A DNA stretch of 64,000 bases from Cedecea davisae DSM 4568 (GTDB lineage Bacteria; Pseudomonadota; Gammaproteobacteria; Enterobacterales; Enterobacteriaceae), in assembly GCF_000412335.2 (NCBI RefSeq), contig NZ_KE161030.1:4812801-4876800 (forward strand), in the 5' to 3' direction. The position numbers and the translations under genes are program-made. Under the pieces are notes generated by a model. It made no database searches. It had not been told where the DNA came from and saw only the letters and a program-made list of their open reading frames with translations. This document shows, piece after piece, positions 19,525-29,978 of this stretch (the stretch's first letter is position 1; the number at the start of each line of letters is the position of its first letter).

Positions 19525-20462
19525 GCGGGAGCGTCTCCGTTATAGACTTCGGCCAGAATCTCGCGTGCGCCTTTATTTAGCAACTCTTCTGCCAGCGAAA
19601 CGCCCATGGCAACGGCATCTTCCGGTTTGCCCCGGCGTTCGCCGCGAACCATCACCGAACCGTCCGGCGCGCCCACCAGCGCACGCAGCCAAAGCTCATT
19701 ATCTTTCAATTCTGCATAGCTGCCGATGGGCACCTGGCAGCCGCCTTCAAGGCGCATGTTCATCGCCCGTTCGGCGCTCACACGAACCGCGGTTTCATGA
19801 TGATTGAGGGGGGCAAGCAACGCTCGCGTGCGCTCATCATCCAGGCGGCACTCAATGCCCACGGCACCCTGGCCGACGGCAGGTAAGGAGACTTCAGGCG
19901 GTAACGCGTAGCGGATACGGTCCTGCATCTCAAGGCGTTTCAGCCCGGCCACGGCAAGAATAATGGCATCATATTCGCCTTTATCCAGCTTGCCCAGACG
20001 GGTGCCCAGGTTGCCGCGCAGGGAGCGAATGACTAAATCTGGGCGCTGCTCGGCAATTTGGCACTGGCGGCGCAGGCTCGAGGTGCCGACGATGCTGCCC
20101 GGTGGGAGGCTGTCCAGCGTTGGATAGTGATTCGAGACAAAGGCATCACGCGGATCGTCGCGCTCGCAGATGGTGACCAGCCCAAGACCCTCGGGGAACT
20201 CCACCGGCACATCTTTCAGCGAGTGAACGGCGATATCCGCCCGCCCGTCCAGCATTGCCAGCTCCAGCTCTTTAACGAACAATCCTTTCCCGCCTACTTT
20301 GGCTAATGGCGTGTCCAGCAGGACATCACCGCGCGTCACCATAGGCACCAGCTCAACGGTCAGCTGCGGGTGGAAAGCTTCAAGATGTTGCTTAACATAA
20401 TGTGCTTGCCAGAGTGCAAGAGGACTTTGGCGAGTGGCAATTCTGAGTATATTGTCTAACAT
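19521..20462 (-). CDS. hemC: Porphobilinogen deaminase
   Basis: Cytoplasmic hydroxymethylbilane synthase that polymerises four porphobilinogens on a covalently bound dipyrromethane cofactor. The 313 residues match E. coli. [14 protein letters not shown], the catalytic-Asp block [29 protein letters not shown] and the cofactor cysteine in [11 protein letters not shown] (near 242) are visible. It is first in hemCDXY and divergent from cyaA. Confidence 0.97.
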   Translation of the reverse strand: MLDNILRIATRQSPLALWQAHYVKQHLEAFHPQLTVELVPMVTRGDVLLDTPLAKVGGKGLFVKELELAMLDGRADIAVHSLKDVPVEFPEGLGLVTICERDDPRDAFVSNHYPTLDSLPPGSIVGTSSLRRQCQIAEQRPDLVIRSLRGNLGTRLGKLDKGEYDAIILAVAGLKRLEMQDRIRYALPPEVSLPAVGQGAVGIECRLDDERTRALLAPLNHHETAVRVSAERAMNMRLEGGCQVPIGSYAELKDNELWLRALVGAPDGSVMVRGERRGKPEDAVAMGVSLAEELLNKGAREILAEVYNGDAPA

Positions 20463-20638
20463 GCTTGTTACCGTAATTATCGTCCACCGACCATCCTACC
20501 ACTGTTAGCGGAAGGCTGTCAGGTACGGCGGCTTTTGCGGCAACAGAGGGACGAGATTCGTATTATGGAAGAAATCGCCTTTGGCCGGGCGTTTACCCTT
20601 TTTGGTAGCGCATCTTTCTTTACGGTCAACAGGCAAGG

Positions 20639-20687
20639 TGTTAAATTGATCACGTTTCCAGCAATTGCTGTCCCGATCGTTTATAAT
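20639..20687 (+). promoter_or_regulatory. cyaA promoter with CRP site
   Basis: TGTTAAATTGATCACG (20639-20654) fits the CRP consensus TGTGA-N6-TCACA with one mismatch in each half and sits in the same GGTGTTAAATTGATCACGTT block as the E. coli cyaA P2 site. TATAAT follows at 20682-20687. In E. coli cAMP-CRP represses cyaA through this site, a negative feedback on cAMP synthesis. Confidence 0.78.
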
Positions 20688-20750
20688 CACGGGGACAACA
20701 AACCACGAAACGGGTTTTTTCGTAATACTGAAACCATCAGGCGATATGTC

Positions 20751-23300
20751 TTGTACCTCTATATTGAGACACTTAAACAGAGACTGGATGCCATCAACCA
20801 ACTGCGCGTAGATCGCGCGCTTGCTGCCATGGGGCCTGCTTTCCAACAGGTCTACAGTCTACTGCCAACGTTATTACATTATCATCACCCGCTGATGCCG
20901 GGTTACCTTGACGGTAACGTTCCCCGGGGCATCTGCATTTACACGCCTGATGAAACCCAGCGCCACTACCTGGACGAACTCGAACTGCAGCGCGGAATGC
21001 CGCGGCAGGAGTCGGCCACGGGCGAACTGCCGATTACCGGCCTCTATTCTATGGGCAGCACCTCCTCCGTGGGGCAGAGCTGTTCATCCGACCTCGATAT
21101 CTGGGTATGCCACCAGTCCTGGCTCGATAACGACGAGCGCCAGCTGTTGCAGCGCAAATGCAGCCTGCTTGAAAGCTGGGCCGCATCGCTTGGCGTCGAG
21201 GTTAGCTTCTTCCTGATTGACGAAAACCGCTTCCGCCACAATGAAAGCGGCAGCCTGGGCGGCGAAGACTGCGGCTCCACTCAGCACATCCTGCTGCTGG
21301 ATGAGTTTTACCGCACCGCGGTTCGCCTCGCCGGGAAACGTATTCTCTGGAACATGGTCCCGGGCGATGAAGAAGAGCATTACGACGATTACGTCATGAC
21401 GCTTTATGCCCGGGGCGTACTGACGCCGAACGAATGGCTGGATCTCGGAGGGTTGAGCTCGCTCTCCGCCGAGGAATACTTTGGTGCCAGCCTGTGGCAG
21501 CTCTATAAAAGTATCGACTCGCCTTACAAAGCGGTGCTTAAAACGCTGCTGCTGGAAGCCTACTCCTGGGAATATCCGAATACGCGCCTGCTGGCAAAAG
21601 ATATCAAGCAGCGCCTGCACGATGGCGAAATTGTCTCGTTTGGCCTCGATCCATACTGCATGATGCTGGAACGCGTGACCGACTACCTCACGCAAATTGA
21701 GGACAACGCGCGCCTTGACCTCGTACGCCGCTGCTTCTATCTGAAAGTCTGCGAAAAACTGTCGCGGGAACGCGCCTGCGTCGGCTGGCGCAGAGAAGTG
21801 CTGACCCAACTGGTGAAAGGCTGGGGCTGGGACGAGGCTCGCCTCGCCATGCTGGATAACCGCGCCAACTGGAAAATCGACCAGGTGCGCGAAGCGCATA
21901 ACGAGCTGCTCGACGCGATGATGCAAAGCTATCGCAACCTGATTCGCTTTGCGCGCCGTAATAATCTGAGCGTTTCCGCCAGCCCGCAGGATATTGGCGT
22001 GCTTACGCGTAAGCTGTATGCGGCTTTTGAAGCGCTTCCGGGGAAAGTCACGCTGGTTAACCCGCAGATCTCGCCCGATCTCTCCGAGCCAAATCTGACC
22101 TTTATCCATGTGCCGCTGGGCCGCGCAAACCGCTCCGGCTGGTATCTGTACAACCGCGCGCCGAACATGGATTCCATCGTCAGCCATCAACCGCTGGAAT
22201 ATAACCGTTATCTTAATAAGCTGGTGGCATGGGCCTACTTTAACGGCCTGCTGACCTCACGCACTCGCCTGTTTATTAAGGGCAACGGCATTTGTGATTT
22301 ACCGAAGCTGCAGGAGATGGTGGCGGATGTTTCACATCACTTCCCGCTGCGTCTTCCGGCCCCAACGCCAAAAGCGCTCTACAGCCCGTGCGAAATTCGC
22401 CATCTGGCGATAATCGTCAACCTCGAATATGACCCGACGGCTGCCTTCCGCAATCAGGTGGTTCATTTTGATTTCCGCAAGCTGGATGTGTTCAGCTTCG
22501 GTGAGCAGCAGCAATGCCTGATAGGCAGCGTGGACCTGCTGTACCGCAACTCCTGGAATGAAGTGCGTACCCTGCACTTTAACGGCGAGCAGGCGATGAT
22601 CGAGGCGCTGAAGACTATTCTGGGCAAAATGCACCAGGACGCCGCGCCGCCGGATAGCGTTGAAGTGTTCTGCTATAGCCAGCATCTGCGTGGCCTTATC
22701 CGCACTCGCGTTCAGCAACTGGTCTCCGAGTGTATTGAATTCCGCCTTTCCAGCACCCGCCAGGAACCCGGCCGCTTTAAGGCGCTGCGCGTTTCCGGCC
22801 AGACATGGGGCCTGTTCTTCGAACGCCTGAATGTTTCGGTTCAGAAACTGGAAAACGCCGTCGAATTTTATGGCGCTATCTCGCACAACAAGTTGCACGG
22901 CCTGTCCGTTCAGGTTGGCACTAATCAGGTTCAGCTACCCGCCGTGGTGGACGGTTTTGCCAGCGAAGGGATTATTCAGTTCTTCTTCGAAGAGGCTGGT
23001 GAAGATCAGGGCTTCAATATCTATATTCTGGACGAAAGCAACCGGGCGGAGGTTTACCACCACTGCGAGGGGAGCAAAGAGGAGCTGGTGCGCGACGTTA
23101 GCCGCTTCTATTCGTCATCCCACGACCGCTTTACCTACGGCTCAAGCTTTATCAACTTCAACCTGCCGCAGTTCTATCAAATCGTGAAGGTCGATGGCCG
23201 GATGCAGGTCATTCCGTTCCGCACCCAGTCGATAGCAACAGCCGCGCCGGTTAATCAGGACGACAACTCAGCGCCGCTGCTGCAGCAGTATCAGCAGTAA
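20751..23300 (+). CDS. cyaA: Adenylate cyclase, class I
   Basis: Makes cAMP from ATP; the 849-residue protein has an N-terminal catalytic half and a C-terminal half that responds to EIIA-Glc of the glucose PTS. The catalytic motif GS-x10-DLD is at residues 102-116 (Asp114, Asp116), the positions known in E. coli. The TTG at 20751 is chosen because [19 protein letters not shown] matches the E. coli protein, which also uses TTG; the poor ribosome site fits its known weak translation. The open frame extends to 20535 but that part carries the promoter. The stop touches the cyaY stop with no gap. Confidence 0.96.
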   Translation: MYLYIETLKQRLDAINQLRVDRALAAMGPAFQQVYSLLPTLLHYHHPLMPGYLDGNVPRGICIYTPDETQRHYLDELELQRGMPRQESATGELPITGLYSMGSTSSVGQSCSSDLDIWVCHQSWLDNDERQLLQRKCSLLESWAASLGVEVSFFLIDENRFRHNESGSLGGEDCGSTQHILLLDEFYRTAVRLAGKRILWNMVPGDEEEHYDDYVMTLYARGVLTPNEWLDLGGLSSLSAEEYFGASLWQLYKSIDSPYKAVLKTLLLEAYSWEYPNTRLLAKDIKQRLHDGEIVSFGLDPYCMMLERVTDYLTQIEDNARLDLVRRCFYLKVCEKLSRERACVGWRREVLTQLVKGWGWDEARLAMLDNRANWKIDQVREAHNELLDAMMQSYRNLIRFARRNNLSVSASPQDIGVLTRKLYAAFEALPGKVTLVNPQISPDLSEPNLTFIHVPLGRANRSGWYLYNRAPNMDSIVSHQPLEYNRYLNKLVAWAYFNGLLTSRTRLFIKGNGICDLPKLQEMVADVSHHFPLRLPAPTPKALYSPCEIRHLAIIVNLEYDPTAAFRNQVVHFDFRKLDVFSFGEQQQCLIGSVDLLYRNSWNEVRTLHFNGEQAMIEALKTILGKMHQDAAPPDSVEVFCYSQHLRGLIRTRVQQLVSECIEFRLSSTRQEPGRFKALRVSGQTWGLFFERLNVSVQKLENAVEFYGAISHNKLHGLSVQVGTNQVQLPAVVDGFASEGIIQFFFEEAGEDQGFNIYILDESNRAEVYHHCEGSKEELVRDVSRFYSSSHDRFTYGSSFINFNLPQFYQIVKVDGRMQVIPFRTQSIATAAPVNQDDNSAPLLQQYQQ

Positions 23301-23621
23301 TTAGCGGAAGCTAACGGCTTCACCCGCCTGCTGGGAACTTGCTTCTTCCATTAACTGCCAGAATTCAGCGCCGCTGCGGTCGCAAATCCACTCATCACCT
23401 TTGAGGTTGAAATGGTAGCCGCCGCTTTTGGTTGCCAGCCACACCTGATGAAGCGGCTCCTGGCGATTGATAATAATTTTGCTGCCGTTTTCGAAGCTGA
23501 TGGTCAGCACCCCGCCGTTGATTTCGCAATCAATGTCGCTGTCGCCGTCCCAGTCATCGAGACGTTCTTCAATGGTGCGCCACAGGTCATCGGCTAATAG
23601 ATGAAATTCGCTGTCGTTCAT
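23301..23621 (-). CDS. cyaY: Frataxin-like iron-binding protein CyaY
   Basis: Bacterial frataxin (106 residues) that binds iron on an acidic helix and modulates IscS during iron-sulfur cluster assembly. The acidic N-terminal helix ([20 protein letters not shown]), the strand [20 protein letters not shown] and [14 protein letters not shown] are diagnostic. It is convergent with cyaA, the stop codons being adjacent. In E. coli the next gene upstream is the divergent lptM; here a YhfU-like gene lies between, in cyaY orientation and 63 bases upstream. Confidence 0.96.
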   Translation of the reverse strand: MNDSEFHLLADDLWRTIEERLDDWDGDSDIDCEINGGVLTISFENGSKIIINRQEPLHQVWLATKSGGYHFNLKGDEWICDRSGAEFWQLMEEASSQQAGEAVSFR

Positions 23622-23684
23622 GTCTGCTTCCTGTTGGTATTTCAGGGCAGTATAAAAGCATCGGGGATATTAAGAAACTCTGCT

Positions 23685-24044
23685 TCAGGCATCATCGAGA
23701 TAGTGAACCAGCAGGGGGATGGCGCGGGAAGCATTCTCGATGGAAATGCCAAATGCGACCTTTCCATCCCGCACCCAGCGCGCAATTTGCTGCTCTCTGG
23801 CCGGTGAGTCCGGGCTGGAGATTGTGCAGCATTTCTCTGAACCCAAAACGGCGACTGCAACGGCCAGAGCCGGGCCAATCCCGGAGTGAAAAGCGCCGAT
23901 GGTATAATGGAGATCGCCACGCTTGACCGAATTTGCCGCTTCCATATCGCTGACCAGCTGTGTGGTAAACCTGCCGGGGGCCGCCTGTTCAATTAAAATC
24001 TGCACTGCTTCACGTTCCAAACCCGTTATGCCGATCCGTTTCAT
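23685..24044 (-). CDS. YhfU-like protein (DUF2620 family)
   Basis: A 119-residue protein starting MKRIGITGLEREAVQILIE. It resembles E. coli YhfU (DUF2620) as I remember it: the same MKxIGxxGLxRE start, the NDMEAA-like block (SDMEAANSVKRGDLHYTIGA), a Gly/Ala-rich centre (GIGPALAVAVAVLG) and the GKVAFGISIENASRAIPLLVHYL end. The function of this family is unknown to me; in E. coli it sits in the yhf operon with a phosphotriesterase homologue and a racemase-like enzyme, none of which are here. Length and frame are intact. It points toward cyaY and could be co-transcribed. Not at this place in E. coli, so probably acquired or moved. Confidence 0.75.
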   Translation of the reverse strand: MKRIGITGLEREAVQILIEQAAPGRFTTQLVSDMEAANSVKRGDLHYTIGAFHSGIGPALAVAVAVLGSEKCCTISSPDSPAREQQIARWVRDGKVAFGISIENASRAIPLLVHYLDDA

Positions 24045-24258
24045 CTATGTCACCTCATTAAAAGACAACAAGCGTTCGTTCCGAGCAGCTGCGGGGCGGC
24101 AATCGAAGATGCCCCTTAATCAGGGTAAACCAGAGATTATTTTCTTGCCTGGTTTGGCAGGTGACGATTTTCAGCGGTAATGGGCAACGAGAGTATTGCT
24201 TTTCAGGGTTCACCTGCGATGATAGACGGCAGAATAGTGAATCACAGGCAACCCCATA

Positions 24259-24465
24259 ATGAAGAAGATTTTCTGCCCTCTTGCTCTGGCGCTGATGCTT
24301 GCAAGCCTTACCGGCTGCGGCCTGAAGGGGCCTCTTTACTTCCCGCCGGCGGATACCAAAGCCAAGCCGACGACCCATAGCGCAACCCCTGAACAGACAA
24401 TCCAGACGACGCCATCCCGTAACAGCCGTGGTACGGATAATGGGCCGACTCAGGTTATTTACTAG
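24259..24465 (+). CDS. lptM: LPS-assembly lipoprotein LptM (YifL)
   Basis: A small lipoprotein (68 residues) with a lysine start, hydrophobic signal and lipobox LTGC, lipidated Cys20. The mature N terminus [10 protein letters not shown] is conserved in the LptM family, which binds LptD/LptE at the outer membrane and helps correct LptD disulfide formation. The rest is a low-complexity Thr/Pro/Gln tail. First of the lptM-dapF-yigA-xerC-yigB run. Confidence 0.92.
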   Translation: MKKIFCPLALALMLASLTGCGLKGPLYFPPADTKAKPTTHSATPEQTIQTTPSRNSRGTDNGPTQVIY

Positions 24466-24503
24466 CTAAACCGTGCTTTGTCACCGCGCTAATGGAGCAG
24501 AAG

Positions 24504-25328
24504 ATGCAGTTCTCTAAAATGCATGGCCTTGGTAATGACTTTATGGTCGTGGACGCGGTAACGCAGAATATCTATTTCTCTCCGGAACTGATCCGGCGTC
24601 TGGCGGATCGTCACCTCGGCGTAGGCTTCGATCAGCTATTGATCGTCGAACCGCCGTATGATCCCGATCTCGACTTTCATTACCGGATCTTCAACGCAGA
24701 CGGCAGCGAAGTCTCCCAGTGCGGCAACGGCGCGCGCTGCTTTGCCCGTTTTGTGCGTCTCAAGGGGCTGACCAATAAGCGAGAAATTCGCGTCAGCACC
24801 GCGAATGGCCGCATGGTGCTCACCGTGACGGAAGATGAGATGGTGCGCGTCAATATGGGCGAACCAAACTTCGAGCCTTCTCAGGTTCCGTTCCGGGCAA
24901 ACAAAGCGGAAAAGACCTATATTATGCGTGCCGCCGAGCAAACCATTATGTGCGGCGTGGTCTCGATGGGTAATCCCCACTGTGTGATTCAGGTCGACGA
25001 TATAGAAACCGCAGCGGTGGAAACTCTGGGGCCTGTGATGGAAAGCCATGAGCGTTTTCCTGAACGAGCCAACATCGGTTTTATGCAGGTTGTTAGCCGC
25101 GAGCACGTAAAGCTGCGCGTTTATGAGCGCGGAGCCGGTGAGACTCAGGCCTGCGGCAGCGGAGCCTGCGGTGCGGTAGCGGTTGGCATTCAGCAAGGTT
25201 TACTGGCGGAGCAGGTGCGCGTTGAGCTGCCCGGCGGCCGCCTTGATATCGCCTGGAAAGGGCCGGGTTCACCGCTGTATATGACCGGCCCGGCGGCCCA
25301 TGTCTACGATGGATTTATACATCTATGA
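24504..25328 (+). CDS. dapF: Diaminopimelate epimerase
   Basis: PLP-independent epimerase converting LL- to meso-diaminopimelate for lysine and peptidoglycan. Both catalytic cysteines are visible, in [12 protein letters not shown] (about residue 73) and [10 protein letters not shown] (about 217). The ATG at 24504 gives [15 protein letters not shown] and 274 residues, as in E. coli; an ATG four codons earlier (24492) lies in the ribosome site region (GGAGCAG). Confidence 0.97.
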   Translation: MQFSKMHGLGNDFMVVDAVTQNIYFSPELIRRLADRHLGVGFDQLLIVEPPYDPDLDFHYRIFNADGSEVSQCGNGARCFARFVRLKGLTNKREIRVSTANGRMVLTVTEDEMVRVNMGEPNFEPSQVPFRANKAEKTYIMRAAEQTIMCGVVSMGNPHCVIQVDDIETAAVETLGPVMESHERFPERANIGFMQVVSREHVKLRVYERGAGETQACGSGACGAVAVGIQQGLLAEQVRVELPGGRLDIAWKGPGSPLYMTGPAAHVYDGFIHL

Positions 25329-26029
25329 AGAACGCCGAGGAACAGCAAGAAGCCCTTCTGGAACTTAACGATCTCGCGGTCGCCGAGTACCTTCAGCGCA
25401 ACCCCGATTTCTTTATTCGTAACGCCCACCAGGTGGAGAGCATGCAGGTGCCGCACCCGGTGCGCGGCACCGTTTCGCTGGTGGAGTGGCATATGGCCCG
25501 GAGCCGTAACCACATTAACCACCTTGAAGAGAACATGACGCTGCTCATGGAGCAGGCAAGCGCTAACGAAGGCTTGTTTTACCGTCTGTTGAAGCTTCAG
25601 GGGCGTCTGGCTTCGGCCTCCAGCCTGCAGGAGATGCTTAATCGCCTGCACCGCTGGGCGCGGGAAATGGGGCTGGCGGGTGCGAATATCCGGCTTTTTG
25701 CTGACCGCTGGCGTATCGGCGCGCCGTCCGACTTTACTCATCTGGCGCTAAACCGGCAGGCCTTTGAGCCGCTGCGTATTCAGCGCCTCGGTGAAAGCCA
25801 GCACTATCTTGGCCCGCTGAACGGCCCGGAGCTGCTGCTGGTGCTGCCGCAGGCGAAAGCGATTGGCTCGGTAGCGCTGTCGCTGATGGGCAACGAAGGT
25901 GACCTTGGCGTACTGCTGTTCAGCAGTCGTGATCCCCAGCATTATCAGCAGGGTCAGGGTACACAGCTGTTGCACGAACTGGCGCTGATGCTGCCCGACC
26001 TGTTGGAGCGCTGGATTGAACGCGCATGA
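25325..26029 (+). CDS. yigA: DUF484 family protein YigA
   Basis: A 234-residue cytoplasmic protein with a GAF-like C-terminal part and a short coiled-coil ([22 protein letters not shown]). The family is found next to xerC in many gammaproteobacteria; its function is unknown. Start and stop overlap dapF and xerC by four bases each (ATGA), so it is co-translated with them. Confidence 0.93.
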   Translation: MKNAEEQQEALLELNDLAVAEYLQRNPDFFIRNAHQVESMQVPHPVRGTVSLVEWHMARSRNHINHLEENMTLLMEQASANEGLFYRLLKLQGRLASASSLQEMLNRLHRWAREMGLAGANIRLFADRWRIGAPSDFTHLALNRQAFEPLRIQRLGESQHYLGPLNGPELLLVLPQAKAIGSVALSLMGNEGDLGVLLFSSRDPQHYQQGQGTQLLHELALMLPDLLERWIERA

Positions 26030-26931
26030 CGGACTCCTCGCTACAGCTCCATGTTGATGGTTTCCTGCGTTATTTGAAGGTTGAGCGCCAGCTCAGCCCG
26101 CTCACCCTGCTTAACTACCGGCGCCAGCTGGGGGCGATTGTCCACCTTGGCGAAGAGATGAAGCTGAAAAGCTGGCAGCAGTGCGATGCCGCCACGGTTC
26201 GCTCGCTGGCGGTACGCAGCCGCAGAGCCGGTCTTCAGGCTTCCAGCCTGGCGCTCAGGCTCTCTGCATTACGCAGCTTTTTCGACTGGATGGTCAGCCA
26301 GGGCGAGCTAAAAGCCAACCCGGCGAAAGGCATTACCACCCCGAAGGCCGGGCGACACCTGCCAAAAAACATTGAAGTGGATGACGTTAATCATCTGCTG
26401 GATATCGATCTCAACGATCCCCTGGCGGTACGCGACCGGGCGATGCTGGAAGTGATGTACGGTGCGGGTCTGCGTCTTTCCGAGCTGGTGAACATGGACT
26501 GCGGCCATATTGACTTGTCTACCGGTGAAGTGTGGGTCATGGGCAAGGGCAGCAAAGAACGCCGCGTACCCGTTGGCCGCAGCGCCGTAACCTGGGTTGA
26601 GCACTGGCTCGATCTGCGTGAGCTGTTTGGCCCGGACGATGACGCTTTGTTCCTCGCCAAAACTGGGAAAAGGATCTCGGCCCGTAATGTGCAAAAGCGT
26701 TTTGCCGAATGGGGCATCAAGCAGGGGCTAAGCAGCCATATACACCCTCATAAGCTGCGCCATTCGTTCGCCACGCACATGTTGGAGTCCAGCGGCGACT
26801 TGCGAGCGGTTCAGGAGCTGCTGGGCCACGCTAACCTCTCTACCACGCAAATCTATACCCATCTCGACTTTCAACATTTAGCCTCGGTGTATGATGCAGC
26901 GCATCCACGCGCCAAACGGGGGAAATCGTAA
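26026..26931 (+). CDS. xerC: Tyrosine recombinase XerC
   Basis: With XerD it resolves chromosome dimers at dif and plasmid multimers at cer-like sites. The 301-residue protein has an N-terminal SAM-like core-binding domain (1-105) and a catalytic domain with the full set Arg150, Lys174, His242, Arg245, His268 and nucleophile Tyr277. Overlaps yigA by four bases and yigB by one (TAATG). Confidence 0.97.
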   Translation: MTDSSLQLHVDGFLRYLKVERQLSPLTLLNYRRQLGAIVHLGEEMKLKSWQQCDAATVRSLAVRSRRAGLQASSLALRLSALRSFFDWMVSQGELKANPAKGITTPKAGRHLPKNIEVDDVNHLLDIDLNDPLAVRDRAMLEVMYGAGLRLSELVNMDCGHIDLSTGEVWVMGKGSKERRVPVGRSAVTWVEHWLDLRELFGPDDDALFLAKTGKRISARNVQKRFAEWGIKQGLSSHIHPHKLRHSFATHMLESSGDLRAVQELLGHANLSTTQIYTHLDFQHLASVYDAAHPRAKRGKS

Positions 26932-27647
26932 TGCATTTTTACCGCCAGCTCGGGCAAATTGCCGCTCTGACCTTCGATCTTGACGACACGCTGTACGATA
27001 ACCGCCCGGTTATCCTGCGTACCGTGCAGGAATCGCTGACTTTCGTGCAGAATTACCATCCAAACCTTAGCGCTTTGACCACGTCGGACTTCTACCGCAG
27101 GCGTGAAGCATTGCTAAAGAAAGAGCCTGAAATTTATCATGACGTTACGGAATGGCGTCGCCGTTCCGTTGAACAACTCATGCTGGATGCCGGGCTAAGT
27201 GCGGAAGACGCTTTTGCCGGTGCCGCCGCCGCGATGGAAAACTTTGCCAAATGGCGCAGCCGGATTGATATCCCACAGGAAACCCACGACACGCTGGCCG
27301 CGCTCGCCGCGAAATGGCCGCTGGTGGCTATCACCAACGGCAATGCTGAGCCTCACCTGTTTGGGCTGGATAAATACTTCAAATTCATTCTGCGTGCCGG
27401 GCCGGATGGCCGTGCCAAGCCGTTCAGCGATATGTATCACCTGGCCGCGAGCAGGCTGGGCGTGCCGCTGGAGCAAATTCTGCACGTTGGCGATGACCTG
27501 ACGACCGACGTGGCGGGCGCGGTTCGCTGCGGCATGCAGGCATGCTGGATAAATCTGCGCGAAGGCGACCTGATGCGGATAGATGACAGCCGTTTGTTGC
27601 CCCATCTGGAGATTTCGCGGTTGGCATCCCTGAGCGCGCTGATATAA
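26931..27647 (+). CDS. yigB: HAD phosphatase YigB (flavin pathway)
   Basis: HAD-superfamily phosphatase (238 residues) that dephosphorylates 5-amino-6-(5-phosphoribitylamino)uracil in riboflavin synthesis and FMN in vitro. Motif I is FDLDDTLYD, motif II ITNGN, motif III lysine in [10 protein letters not shown], and motif [15 protein letters not shown]. Its ATG overlaps the xerC stop. Last gene before the LexA-controlled uvrD. Confidence 0.94.
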   Translation: MHFYRQLGQIAALTFDLDDTLYDNRPVILRTVQESLTFVQNYHPNLSALTTSDFYRRREALLKKEPEIYHDVTEWRRRSVEQLMLDAGLSAEDAFAGAAAAMENFAKWRSRIDIPQETHDTLAALAAKWPLVAITNGNAEPHLFGLDKYFKFILRAGPDGRAKPFSDMYHLAASRLGVPLEQILHVGDDLTTDVAGAVRCGMQACWINLREGDLMRIDDSRLLPHLEISRLASLSALI

Positions 27648-27659
27648 TCGTCAATAATT

Positions 27660-27675
27660 CTGTATAAATCACCAG
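27660..27675. promoter_or_regulatory. LexA box of uvrD
   Basis: CTGTATAAATCACCAG fits CTG-N10-CAG, and closely resembles the remembered E. coli uvrD site. It overlaps a possible -10 (TATAAA) and predicts SOS induction of uvrD. Confidence 0.85.
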
Positions 27676-27710
27676 TGGTTAATACTCGTCATCATTCGAG
27701 TTTTAACCAC
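27675..27710 (+). other. Long hairpin in the uvrD leader
   Basis: GTGGTTAATACTCG and CGAGTTTTAACCAC form a 14-bp stem with one T:T mismatch and an eight-base loop, starting at the last base of the LexA box and ending 17 bases before uvrD. E. coli uvrD has an attenuator in its leader; this hairpin lacks a good T-run, so attenuation is only an inference. Confidence 0.6.
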
Positions 27711-27727
27711 TTTACACGGCGGTGCCA

Positions 27728-29890
27728 ATGGACGTTTCTTACCTGCTTGATAGCCTCAATGATAAACAGCGTGAAGCGGTTGCCGCCAAGCGCAGCAATA
27801 TGCTGGTGCTGGCCGGGGCGGGCAGTGGTAAGACTCGCGTGTTGGTTCACCGCATCGCGTGGTTGATGACGGTCGAAAACTGTTCACCGTATTCCATTAT
27901 GGCGGTGACCTTTACCAACAAAGCGGCGGCGGAAATGCGCCATCGTATTAGCCAATTGATGGGCACCAGCCAGGGCGGCATGTGGGTTGGCACCTTCCAC
28001 GGGCTGGCTCACCGCCTGCTGCGCGCCCACCATATGGATGCCAACCTGCCGCAGGATTTCCAGATTCTCGATAGCGAAGACCAGCTGCGCCTGCTCAAAC
28101 GCCTGATTAAGGCGATGAACCTTGACGAGAAGCAGTGGCCACCGCGTCAGGCTATGTGGTACATCAACGGCAAAAAAGACGAAGGCCTGCGCCCGCACCA
28201 CGTCGAAAGCTACGGCAATCCGGTGGAGCAAACCTGGCAGAAGGTTTACCAGGCTTATCAGGAAGCGTGCGATCGCGCCGGGCTGGTGGATTTTGCCGAG
28301 CTGCTGCTGCGTGCCCACGAGCTTTGGCTGAACAAACCGCATATCTTGAACCACTACCGCGAACGCTTCACCAATATCCTGGTGGACGAATTCCAGGATA
28401 CTAACAACATTCAGTACGCGTGGATCCGCCTGCTGGCCGGGGATTCCGGCAAGGTAATGATCGTCGGCGATGATGACCAGTCTATCTACGGCTGGCGCGG
28501 CGCTCAGGTTGAAAATATTCAGCGCTTCCTTAACGACTTCCCCGGCGCACAAACTATTCGTCTGGAGCAAAACTACCGCTCGACGAACAACATTCTGAAC
28601 GCCGCCAACGCCCTGATTGCCAACAACTCGGGTCGCCTTGGGAAAGAGTTGTGGACCGACGGTAGCGACGGCGAACCTATCTCTATCTATTGCGCCTTCA
28701 ACGAGCTGGATGAAGCGCGCTTTGTGGTAAACCGCATCAAGACCTGGCAGGAAAACGGCGGCGTGCTGGAAAAATGCGCCATTCTTTACCGCAGCAACGC
28801 CCAGTCGCGTGTGCTGGAAGAGGCGCTGCTTCAGGCCAGCATGCCTTACCGTATCTATGGCGGCATGCGATTCTTCGAACGCCAGGAAATCAAAGACGCG
28901 CTTTCTTATCTGCGCCTGATGGCAAACCGCAATGACGATGCCGCCTTCGAGCGTGTGGTCAATACGCCAACCCGCGGCATTGGCGACCGCACCCTGGACG
29001 TCGTGCGCCAGGCGTCCCGCGACCAGCAGCTAACGCTGTGGCAGGCCTGTCGCCTGCTGTTGCAGGAAAAAGCGCTGGCCGGGCGCGCGGCCTCGGCGCT
29101 CCAGCGCTTTATGGAGCTTATCGACGCTCTGGCGCATGAAACTGCCGACATGCCGCTGCACGTTCAGACCGATCGCGTGATTAAGGATTCCGGCCTGTTC
29201 ATGATGTACGAGCAGGAGAAAGGCGAGAAAGGCCAGACCCGTATTGAGAACTTAGAGGAGCTGGTCACCGCTACGCGCCAGTTTAGCTATCAGGATGAAG
29301 ACGAAGATCTGATGCCGCTGCAGGCGTTTCTCTCCCACGCCGCGCTTGAGGCGGGTGAAGGTCAGGCGGACACCTGGCAGGATGCGGTGCAGCTGATGAC
29401 GCTTCACTCGGCAAAAGGCCTCGAATTCCCGCAGGTGTTTATCGTCGGGATGGAAGAAGGAATGTTCCCGAGCCAGATGTCGCTCGACGAAGGCGGGCGC
29501 CTGGAAGAAGAGCGTCGCCTGGCCTACGTGGGCGTCACCCGCGCGATGCAGAAACTGACCCTGACCTACGCCGAAACCCGCCGTCTGTATGGTAAAGAGG
29601 TCTATCATCGGCCTTCACGTTTTATCGGGGAACTGCCGGAAAACTGTATTGAAGAAGTTCGCCTGCGCGCCAGCATCAGCCGACCGGTAAGCCATCAGCG
29701 TATGGGCACGCCGGTTGCGCAGAATGATTCAGGCTTTAGTCTTGGGCAGCGCGTGCGCCATCCTAAATTCGGCGAAGGTACCGTGGTTAACCTTGAAGGT
29801 AGCGGCGAGCACAGCCGCCTTCAGGTGGCGTTTCAGGGGCAGGGAATTAAGTGGCTGGTTGCCGCCTATGCCCGGTTGGAAACCGTGTAA
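27728..29890 (+). CDS. uvrD: DNA helicase II
   Basis: 3'-5' SF1A helicase for nucleotide-excision and mismatch repair. The 720 residues match E. coli. Motifs: Walker A GAGSGKT (30-36), motif Ia AVTFTNKAAAEM, motif II LVDEFQDTN, motif III GDDDQSIYGWRGA, motif IV RLEQNYRST, motif V LMTLHSAKGLEFPQVF, motif VI EEERRLAYVGVTRA. The C-terminal Tudor-like domain (RVRHPKFGEGTVVNLEG) is complete. The ATG at 27728 is used; a GTG at 27722 would add two residues. Confidence 0.98.
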   Translation: MDVSYLLDSLNDKQREAVAAKRSNMLVLAGAGSGKTRVLVHRIAWLMTVENCSPYSIMAVTFTNKAAAEMRHRISQLMGTSQGGMWVGTFHGLAHRLLRAHHMDANLPQDFQILDSEDQLRLLKRLIKAMNLDEKQWPPRQAMWYINGKKDEGLRPHHVESYGNPVEQTWQKVYQAYQEACDRAGLVDFAELLLRAHELWLNKPHILNHYRERFTNILVDEFQDTNNIQYAWIRLLAGDSGKVMIVGDDDQSIYGWRGAQVENIQRFLNDFPGAQTIRLEQNYRSTNNILNAANALIANNSGRLGKELWTDGSDGEPISIYCAFNELDEARFVVNRIKTWQENGGVLEKCAILYRSNAQSRVLEEALLQASMPYRIYGGMRFFERQEIKDALSYLRLMANRNDDAAFERVVNTPTRGIGDRTLDVVRQASRDQQLTLWQACRLLLQEKALAGRAASALQRFMELIDALAHETADMPLHVQTDRVIKDSGLFMMYEQEKGEKGQTRIENLEELVTATRQFSYQDEDEDLMPLQAFLSHAALEAGEGQADTWQDAVQLMTLHSAKGLEFPQVFIVGMEEGMFPSQMSLDEGGRLEEERRLAYVGVTRAMQKLTLTYAETRRLYGKEVYHRPSRFIGELPENCIEEVRLRASISRPVSHQRMGTPVAQNDSGFSLGQRVRHPKFGEGTVVNLEGSGEHSRLQVAFQGQGIKWLVAAYARLETV

Positions 29891-29978
29891 GTTACAGAAA
29901 ATAATCGCAATTATCTGAGTTTGCGCTACCCTTTATGTGTCACTGGTATGAACTTATTCAGCCGTGTCCCGTTGCGTG

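Noticed and set aside
21084..22190. A 368-codon ORF antisense to cyaA
   Set aside because: Same reason: complement of a conserved coding sequence with no independent support.
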